Made by a program: the position numbers and the translations under genes
Shown here: positions 8,471 through 13,044 of the stretch, piece by piece
How positions within the stretch are numbered: position 1 is the first letter of the stretch
Layout of the letters: each line of letters begins with the position of its first letter
Notes under the pieces: generated by a model
The model's input: only the letters and a program-made list of their open reading frames with translations
The model's database searches: none
Told to the model about the DNA's origin: nothing
Source: Comamonadaceae bacterium
Lineage (GTDB): Bacteria > Pseudomonadota > Gammaproteobacteria > Burkholderiales > Burkholderiaceae_C
DNA length: 13,044 bases
Reading direction: 5' to 3'
NCBI GenBank assembly: GCA_947461325.1
Contig: CANHLD010000034.1
Span: forward strand, 1-13,044

Positions 8471-8602
8471 GGCATCACTTTCGTCAGAGTAGACAATTCG
8501 TTCAAACAAGTGATTCTAGGCAAAGAGATCGCAACGATGCCGTAAGCTTCAAGCCAGTCAGTGGCGTGTAAGAGCCATGCACGACAGTCCTGCCCAAGCA
8601 GA

Positions 8603-8615
8603 GCCGCAAAGCGGC
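8603..8615 (+). other. Short GC hairpin in the acs leader
   Basis: GCCGC-AAA-GCGGC can form a 5-bp stem with a 3-base loop, ending 11 bases before the acs Shine-Dalgarno. The same 13 bases recur inside the first 84-bp repeat downstream of acs. It might affect translation of acs, but it is short and may be chance. Confidence 0.35.
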
Positions 8616-8626
8616 CGTTTAACACC

Positions 8627-8631
8627 AGGAG
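8627..8631 (+). promoter_or_regulatory. Ribosome binding site deciding the acs start
   Basis: AGGAG lies 7 bases before the ATG at 8639. It supports this start over an in-frame ATG at 8561, which would add 26 residues not typical of acetyl-CoA synthetases. Confidence 0.85.
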
Positions 8632-8638
8632 ACAAGCC

Positions 8639-10612
8639 ATGAGCCAAGATCACACATTGCCGGTGTTCGCACCGCCCGCCAACTTCGTCAAGCAAGCTGC
8701 TGTGTCCGGCATGGACGCTTATCACGCACTGGTCAAGCACGCCGAAGACGACTACGAAGACTTTTGGGCCACGCAGGCCAAACGCTTGTTGCACTGGCAA
8801 ACCCCGTTCACCAAAAAACTGAACCAAGACAAGGCGCCGTTCTTTACTTGGTTTGAAGACGGTAAGTTGAATGCGTCTTACAACTGCCTGGACCGCAATG
8901 TCGAGCGCGGGCTGGGCGAGAAAACCGCCATCATTTTTGAAGCTGATGGTGGTGAAGTTACACACACCACGTATTCGCAATTGCTAGCGCGCACTTGCCA
9001 GATCGCCAACGCCATGAAGTCACTGGGTGTGGTCAAAGGCGATCGCGTCATTATTTACATCTCCATGTCGGTGGACGGCGTTGCCGCTATGCAGGCTTGT
9101 GCCCGCATAGGAGCCACGCACTCGGTGGTGTTCGGCGGTTTCTCGGCGCAGAGTTTGCGCGACCGCATTGAAGACACCGGCGCCAAACTCGTCATCACGG
9201 CCGACCACCAGTTGCGCGGCGGCAAGCAACTGCCTTTGAAATCCATCGTGGATGAAGCGCTGACATTAGGCGGTTGCGACAGCATCAAGCACGTGCTGGT
9301 GGCCAAGCGTTCCGGTGCTGACATTCCCATGCAAGCCGGCCGCGATTTGTGGCTCTCTGATGTGGCTGACAAGCAAGCCACCACCTGTACCCCGGAGTGG
9401 GTGGAAGCCGAGCACCCGTTGTTCCTGCTTTACACCTCCGGCTCCACCGGTAAACCCAAAGGTGTGCAACACAGCACCGGTGGATATTTGATGCATGCTG
9501 CGCTTACTACCGAATGGACCTTCGACTTGAAAGCCGACGATGTGTTTTGGTGTACCGCCGACATCGGCTGGGTCACAGGCCACACTTACATTGCTTATGG
9601 TCCGTTGGCTTTGGGCGGCACGCAAATTGTGTTTGAAGGCGTGCCCACTTTCCCCGACGCAGGTCGTTTTTGGAAGATGATCCAAGACCACAAGGTCAGT
9701 ATTTTTTACACCGCGCCGACTGCGATTCGTTCGCTGATCAAAGCGGCTGAAAGCAATGAAGCCGTGCACCCTGCTCGATACGACTTGAACAGTTTGCGCT
9801 TGCTGGGTTCGGTGGGCGAGCCCATCAACCCTGCGGCCTGGGAGTGGTACCACCAACACGTGGGCGGCAGCCGTTGTCCTATCGTCGATACGTTTTGGCA
9901 AACCGAAACCGGCGGTCACATGATCACGCCGTTGCCCGGTGCCACGCACTTGGTGCCCGGTTCATGCACCTTGCCGTTTCCTGGCATTCAGGCGGCCATC
10001 GTTGACGAGACAGGCAAAGATGTGCCCAACGGTCACGCAGGCATTCTGGTCGTGAAAAAACCTTGGCCGTCGATGATTCGCACCATTTGGGGTGACCCTG
10101 AGCGTTTCAAGAAAAGCTATTTCCCCGAAGACTTCCAAGGCAAATACTATTTGGCCGGTGACGGCGCTATCCGCGATGAGCACACCGGCAACTTCACCAT
10201 CACGGGCCGCATTGACGATGTGTTGAACGTGTCCGGTCATCGCATGGGTACCATGGAAATCGAGTCGGCTCTGGTGAGTTGCACAGAGTTGGTGGCCGAG
10301 GCTGCGGTGGTCGGTCGTCCTGACGACACGACAGGCGAGGCGATATGCGCATTTGTGGTGTTGAAGCGTTCGCGCCCGACAGGTGACGAAGCCAAGCAAA
10401 TCGCCAAAATTTTGCGTGACCATGTGGGCAAAGAAATCGGACCGATTGCCAAGCCCAAAGATATTCGTTTTGGCGAGAACTTGCCCAAAACGCGTTCAGG
10501 CAAGATCATGCGCAGGTTGTTGCGCTCGATTGCCAAGGGTGAGGCGATCACGCAAGACGTGTCCACTTTGGAAAACCCGGCGATATTGACGCAGTTGTCC
10601 GAAAGTGTTTGA
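8639..10612 (+). CDS. acs: Acetyl-CoA synthetase (AMP-forming)
   Basis: Activates acetate with ATP and CoA through an acetyl-AMP intermediate, in the cytosol. The 657-residue length is normal. The N-terminal part has the acetyl-CoA synthetase lead. The P-loop-like motif YTSGSTGKPKG starts at residue 265. The TFWQTETGGHMITP motif keeps the Trp just before QTETGG that restricts the acyl pocket to acetate in characterised Acs, so acetate is preferred over propionate or larger acids. The hinge region GRIDDVLNVSGHRMGTMEIE follows, and near the end KTRSGKIMRRLLR carries the catalytic Lys (622 here), the site acetylated by Pat-type enzymes in Salmonella. The gene stands alone, divergent from yqhA, with 168 bases between the two starts. 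No terminator with a T-tract follows; an 84-bp repeat copy begins 8 bases after the stop. Confidence 0.97.
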   Translation: MSQDHTLPVFAPPANFVKQAAVSGMDAYHALVKHAEDDYEDFWATQAKRLLHWQTPFTKKLNQDKAPFFTWFEDGKLNASYNCLDRNVERGLGEKTAIIFEADGGEVTHTTYSQLLARTCQIANAMKSLGVVKGDRVIIYISMSVDGVAAMQACARIGATHSVVFGGFSAQSLRDRIEDTGAKLVITADHQLRGGKQLPLKSIVDEALTLGGCDSIKHVLVAKRSGADIPMQAGRDLWLSDVADKQATTCTPEWVEAEHPLFLLYTSGSTGKPKGVQHSTGGYLMHAALTTEWTFDLKADDVFWCTADIGWVTGHTYIAYGPLALGGTQIVFEGVPTFPDAGRFWKMIQDHKVSIFYTAPTAIRSLIKAAESNEAVHPARYDLNSLRLLGSVGEPINPAAWEWYHQHVGGSRCPIVDTFWQTETGGHMITPLPGATHLVPGSCTLPFPGIQAAIVDETGKDVPNGHAGILVVKKPWPSMIRTIWGDPERFKKSYFPEDFQGKYYLAGDGAIRDEHTGNFTITGRIDDVLNVSGHRMGTMEIESALVSCTELVAEAAVVGRPDDTTGEAICAFVVLKRSRPTGDEAKQIAKILRDHVGKEIGPIAKPKDIRFGENLPKTRSGKIMRRLLRSIAKGEAITQDVSTLENPAILTQLSESV

Positions 10613-10620
10613 TTGACGGT

Positions 10621-10704
10621 TGGACAAACGACATGGCGGGCGGGCCGACGCGAACGTTGCCGCAAAGCGGCGGTGAGCGGCGTCCGAACTGGCATGGCGT
10701 GAAC
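10621..10704. repeat. 84-bp direct repeat, copy 1
   Basis: Begins TGGACAAACGACATGGCGGG and ends GGCATGGCGTGAAC, starting 8 bases after the acs stop. It matches copy 2 at 78 of 84 positions in the same orientation. It contains a stem of 9 pairs, three of them G-U if RNA, between 10655-10663 and 10667-10675 with an AAA loop. I do not recognise the family. Confidence 0.93.
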
Positions 10705-10731
10705 ACCTGTGTTGAATAGAAGGCACCCTTA

Positions 10732-10745
10732 GGCCGATCCATCCG
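10732..10745. repeat. 14-bp repeat, copy 1
   Basis: GGCCGATCCATCCG, matching GGCCGACCCATCCG at 10785-10798 with one difference. It lies between the two 84-bp repeats. Confidence 0.6.
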
Positions 10746-10784
10746 TTAGGGGTTGGCATTCCTACGGTTTTAAAGACACGCTTT

Positions 10785-10798
10785 GGCCGACCCATCCG
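10785..10798. repeat. 14-bp repeat, copy 2
   Basis: GGCCGACCCATCCG, 53 bases after copy 1 and in the same orientation. It directly precedes the A/T-rich inverted repeat. Confidence 0.6.
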
Positions 10799-10800
10799 GT

Positions 10801-10836
10801 GCGCTTTTTTTCTGCGCTTTCGCTCGAAAAAAACGC
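10801..10836. repeat. Inverted repeat with T7/A7 arms
   Basis: The arms TTTTTTTC (10805-10812) and GAAAAAAA (10826-10833) are perfect complements, extended by GCG and CGC across a one-base bulge, around a 13-base loop. It does not look like a standard intrinsic terminator, because the strong pairs are outside and no T-tract follows a GC stem. Confidence 0.55.
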
Positions 10837-10874
10837 CCCCTCCGAGTCGTCCTGAAGTTATGTTGACTGACAAG

Positions 10875-10930
10875 TCCGATTTCGTTAGCCGTAAGTTCTT
10901 GGTTTATCAAACCGCAGAAATGAAGTCGGA
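10875..10930. repeat. Nested inverted repeat
   Basis: The outer arms TCCGA (10875-10879) and TCGGA (10926-10930) continue inward as TTTC and GAAA after a 5-base bulge. An inner hairpin GGTTT-ATC-AAACC lies at 10901-10913. It could fold as a two-part stem if transcribed, but the pairing is modest. Confidence 0.4.
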
Positions 10931-10943
10931 GAAAAATGTCGAG

Positions 10944-11027
10944 TGGACAAACGACATGACGGGCGGGCCGACGCGAACGTTGCCGCGCAGCGGCGGTGAG
11001 CGGCGACCGAGCCGGCATGGCGTGAAC
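10944..11027. repeat. 84-bp direct repeat, copy 2
   Basis: Second copy, offset by 323 bases from copy 1, with six substitutions and no insertions or deletions. The hairpin at 10978-10986 and 10990-10998 is unchanged in its arms while two of the three loop bases differ (GCA instead of AAA). Identity drops abruptly outside TGGAC...GAAC. Confidence 0.93.
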
Positions 11028-11068
11028 GCATCTCATTAAAAAATTTGGTTATTGACCCCAATGAACCC

Positions 11069-11094
11069 AAAAAAAGAGCAACCGAAGTTGCTCT
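11069..11094 (-). terminator. Intrinsic terminator of the cytochrome c gene
   Basis: Read on the minus strand: AGAGCAAC, a TTCG tetraloop, GTTGCTCT and then a run of T. The stem is 8 perfect pairs (11087-11094 with 11075-11082) closed by the very stable UUCG loop. It begins 21 bases after the cytochrome c stop and should end the ilvD-cytochrome transcript. Confidence 0.93.
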
Positions 11095-11115
11095 CATTCA
11101 AGAAGTGCAAAGAAA

Positions 11116-11421
11116 TCACTTCAAACTCAAAATCCAAGTCACTAATTTCTTAGATTCAGCTTCATTGACCTGAGGATTCGCAGGCATAGGAATCGCACCC
11201 CATACACCGCCACCACCGGCACGCACTTTGGCTGCCAGCATATCCACAGCAGATTTGTCCCCGGCATATTTCTTAGCCACATCTTTGAAAGACGGCCCCA
11301 GCACTTGCGTGCCGACTGCATGACAACCCAGACAATTTTTAGCACCTGCCAACTTTTCGTCAGCAAACACAGATTGGCTAAAGCAAGCAGCAAGCATGGT
11401 GGCAATCAACACACGTTTCAT
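11116..11421 (-). CDS. Periplasmic cytochrome c (c551/c552-like, class I)
   Basis: A small monohaem c-type cytochrome, 101 residues from the ATG at 11421, exported and acting as an electron carrier in the periplasm. Residues 1-20 are a Sec signal peptide ending VFA before DEK, leaving about 81 residues, the usual size of bacterial c551. The haem site is CLGCH at 30-34 (His 34 axial). The second ligand is probably M79 in GVWGAIPMPANPQ, and LGPSFKDVAKKYAG matches the c551 pattern. The redox partner is unknown; nitrite reductase or terminal oxidases are family options, and nothing nearby decides. A TTG at 11427 would add two residues but sits only one base from the AAGGA, while the ATG has it at 7 bases. 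The gene follows ilvD by 24 bases. Confidence 0.95.
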   Translation of the reverse strand: MKRVLIATMLAACFSQSVFADEKLAGAKNCLGCHAVGTQVLGPSFKDVAKKYAGDKSAVDMLAAKVRAGGGGVWGAIPMPANPQVNEAESKKLVTWILSLK

Positions 11422-11427
11422 TTTCAA

Positions 11428-11446
11428 ATCCTTGTAAAAAAAGGAT
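11428..11446 (-). promoter_or_regulatory. Hairpin overlapping the cytochrome c ribosome binding site
   Basis: On the minus strand ATCCTT and AAGGAT form a perfect 6-bp inverted repeat around a 7-base loop (TTTTTAC). The second arm contains the Shine-Dalgarno AAGGA of the cytochrome c gene. The first arm starts at the last base of the ilvD stop codon. It is a weak stem that could tie cytochrome translation to ribosomes finishing ilvD. Confidence 0.45.
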
Positions 11447-13044
11447 CAGAATAAATCAAGCACAGCACCCTTGCTGGCAGTACTGGCATTGTGCGCAAAC
11501 TTGGCTTGCACCCCACGGGTGTAACGCGGCTCAGGTGCCTTCCATGCCGCCCGGCGTTTGTCGATCTCGGCATCCGGCACATTCAATTGCAGCAACAGTT
11601 TGTGGGCATCAATCGTGATGCTGTCGCCTTCATGGATCAGCGCAATCGTGCCGCCCGCTGCAGCCTCTGGCGCGACATGACCGACCACCATGCCCCAGGT
11701 GCCGCCAGAGAATCGTCCATCTGTGATCAAGCCAACGCTTTCACCCAAACCGGCGCCGATCAGCGCACTGGTGGGAGCCAGCATTTCCGGCATACCCGGG
11801 CCGCCTTTGGGGCCGAGGTAGCGCAACACCATCACATCACCAGCTTTGATCTTGCCATCAAGCACCGCTTTCAAAGCAGATTGCTCATCGTCAAACACGC
11901 GCGCAGGGCCGGTGATGACAGGGTTTTTCAGGCCGGTGATTTTGGCGACAGCGCCTTCGGGCGACAAATTGCCTTTCAAAATAGCCAAGTGGCCTTCGGC
12001 GTACATGGGCTTGTCGATAGGGCGGATCACATCCTGGTCAGCGCGGGGCGTGTCCGGCACATCAGCCAAGTTCTCAGCGACCGTTTTGCCGGTGATGGTC
12101 ATGCAGTCGCCATGTAGCAAACCGGCTTTGAGCAACACCTTCATCACTTGCGGAATGCCGCCAGCTTTGTGCAAATCGACGGCCAAATACTTACCGCTGG
12201 GTTTGAGGTCACAAATGACAGGCACTTTTTTACGCATGCGCTCAAAGTCGTCAATCGTCCAGTCCACTTCTGCGGTGTGGGCAATGGCCAGAAAGTGAAG
12301 CACTGCGTTGGTGGAACCGCCGGTGGCCATGATGACAGCCACTGCGTTTTCAATGGCCTTTTTGGTCACGATGTCGCGCGGTTTCAAGTCTTTTTTGATG
12401 GCTTCAATCAACACCTTGGCTGCTTCTTTGGCGGAGTTTTGCGTTTCATCGTGCGGGTTCGCCATGGTCGAAGAGTAGGGGAGTGACATGCCCAGTGCTT
12501 CAAATGAAGATGACATGGTGTTGGCGGTGTACATGCCACCACACGATCCGGTACCCGGAATAGCGCGCATTTCAATTTCACGCAAATCCGCATCGCTCAA
12601 CTTACCTGCGGCGTTTTCACCAACGGCCTCGAATACGCTAACGATATTCAAGTCTTTGCCCTTGAAGTTACCTGGAAGAATGGTGCCGCCATATACATAG
12701 ATAGCGGGGACATTGGCGCGCAACATACCCATCATGCCGCCGGGCATGTTTTTGTCGCAACCGCCGACCACCAACACGCCGTCCATCCATTGACCACCGA
12801 CGCAGGTTTCAATGCAATCAGAAATGACTTCGCGACTGACCAATGAATATTTCATACCTTCGGTGCCCATGGACATGCCGTCAGAGATGGTGGGTGTGCC
12901 AAAAATTTGCGCGTTGCCGCCTGCTTCTTCAATGCCAGCGACCGCCGCGTCAGCCAGTTTTTGCAAGCCGCTGTTGCAAGGCGTGATGGTGGAATGACCG
13001 TTGGCCACGCCCACCATGGGCTTGACGAAGTCGCCTTCTTGGTA
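11446..13044 (-). CDS. ilvD: Dihydroxy-acid dehydratase (5' end outside window)
   Basis: Dehydrates 2,3-dihydroxy-isovalerate and 2,3-dihydroxy-3-methylvalerate to the 2-keto acids for valine, leucine and isoleucine, using an Fe-S cluster and Mg2+. The frame is open to the window edge, reading YQEGDFVKPMVGVANGHS, so the internal Met at 13017 is not the start. About 25-30 N-terminal residues are missing; 532 are visible. The three cluster cysteines are seen in TPCNSGLQK, VGGCDKNMPGG and GTGSCGGMYTANTM, and DGRFSGGTWGMVVGHVAPEA is the conserved late motif. The sequence style and the length of about 560 resemble the shorter plant/cyanobacterial-like group, often 2Fe-2S, rather than the longer E. 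coli type; that cluster assignment is inference. The cytochrome c gene follows directly. Confidence 0.97.
   Translation of the reverse strand, partial: YQEGDFVKPMVGVANGHSTITPCNSGLQKLADAAVAGIEEAGGNAQIFGTPTISDGMSMGTEGMKYSLVSREVISDCIETCVGGQWMDGVLVVGGCDKNMPGGMMGMLRANVPAIYVYGGTILPGNFKGKDLNIVSVFEAVGENAAGKLSDADLREIEMRAIPGTGSCGGMYTANTMSSSFEALGMSLPYSSTMANPHDETQNSAKEAAKVLIEAIKKDLKPRDIVTKKAIENAVAVIMATGGSTNAVLHFLAIAHTAEVDWTIDDFERMRKKVPVICDLKPSGKYLAVDLHKAGGIPQVMKVLLKAGLLHGDCMTITGKTVAENLADVPDTPRADQDVIRPIDKPMYAEGHLAILKGNLSPEGAVAKITGLKNPVITGPARVFDDEQSALKAVLDGKIKAGDVMVLRYLGPKGGPGMPEMLAPTSALIGAGLGESVGLITDGRFSGGTWGMVVGHVAPEAAAGGTIALIHEGDSITIDAHKLLLQLNVPDAEIDKRRAAWKAPEPRYTRGVQAKFAHNASTASKGAVLDLF

Larger units (their letters stand above)
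10613..11068. other. Gene-free region with repeats after acs
   Basis: Between the acs stop and the terminator of the cytochrome c gene I find no credible gene. The minus-strand open frames here are shadows of the repeats: two of them contain a near-identical Arg/Pro-rich peptide simply because each spans one repeat copy. The region holds two 84-bp direct repeats (10621-10704 and 10944-11027), a pair of 14-bp repeats, an A/T-rich inverted repeat (10801-10836), a nested inverted repeat (10875-10930) and an AT-rich stretch near 11030-11068. It looks like mosaic intergenic repeat DNA. Whether any of it is transcribed as a small RNA cannot be told from sequence alone. Confidence 0.7.

Noticed and set aside
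8471..8638. Sigma-70 promoters for the divergent yqhA and acs genes
   Set aside because: No -35/-10 pair with acceptable spacing stood out on either strand, so none is claimed although promoters must lie here or nearby.
9266..9949. A 227-residue minus-strand open frame inside acs
   Set aside because: It lies fully within acs, whose motifs are intact across this span; it has no recognisable domain.
8639..10612. Propionyl-CoA synthetase (prpE) instead of acs
   Set aside because: The Trp before QTETGG that limits the pocket to acetate is present and the whole pattern matches Acs; no prp genes are nearby.
10801..10836. Rho-independent terminator for acs
   Set aside because: The arms are mainly T/A with GC outside, the opposite of a terminator, and no T-run follows on the plus strand.
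10621..11027. CRISPR array
   Set aside because: There are only two copies of 84 bp with a 239-bp spacer, far from CRISPR repeat and spacer sizes, and no cas gene is visible.
10621..11027. Integron attC sites flanking a cassette
   Set aside because: I could not find matching GTTRRRY/RYYYAAC core sites in the right places, the spacer has no gene, and no integrase is visible.
10237..11097. Several minus-strand open frames between acs and the cytochrome gene
   Set aside because: Two share an Arg/Pro-rich peptide only because they cross the two repeat copies. None has a convincing start signal or domain.

Overview
The window looks like ordinary chromosomal DNA from a betaproteobacterium, most likely of the order Burkholderiales and probably near Comamonadaceae. 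The evidence is protein style: a class I fumarase of about 516 residues, a dihydroxy-acid dehydratase of the beta-type sequence, and a c551-like cytochrome. The GC content is moderate to high. The taxonomic placement is inference from remembered families, not from a search. No tRNA, rRNA, CRISPR array, insertion sequence or phage gene is visible.

Layout from left to right. A plus-strand group holds a small two-CBS-domain protein (8-463), chorismate synthase aroC (548-1648), a major facilitator transporter starting 4 bases after aroC (1653-2861), and a two-component system (2935-5452). That system is a LuxR-type response regulator whose last 8 bases overlap the gene for a seven-transmembrane sensor histidine kinase. 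A minus-strand group faces it tail to tail with only 6 bases between: a YqhA-like membrane protein, class I fumarase and glutamate racemase murI, read in that order (8470 down to 5459). Divergent from yqhA is acetyl-CoA synthetase acs on the plus strand (8639-10612). After acs comes about 500 bases without a protein gene, containing two 84-bp direct repeats and several inverted repeats. At the right end, on the minus strand, ilvD (start outside the window) is followed after 24 bases by a small periplasmic cytochrome c, then a clear intrinsic terminator.

Functionally the window mixes amino-acid biosynthesis (shikimate end step, branched-chain amino acids), central carbon metabolism (fumarase, acetate activation), cell-wall precursor supply (D-glutamate), electron transfer and one signalling pair of unknown input. 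I see no convincing new biological system. The parts most worth a second look are the repeat-bearing region after acs, the 7TM histidine kinase with unknown signal, and a possible hairpin covering the ribosome binding site of the cytochrome c gene.
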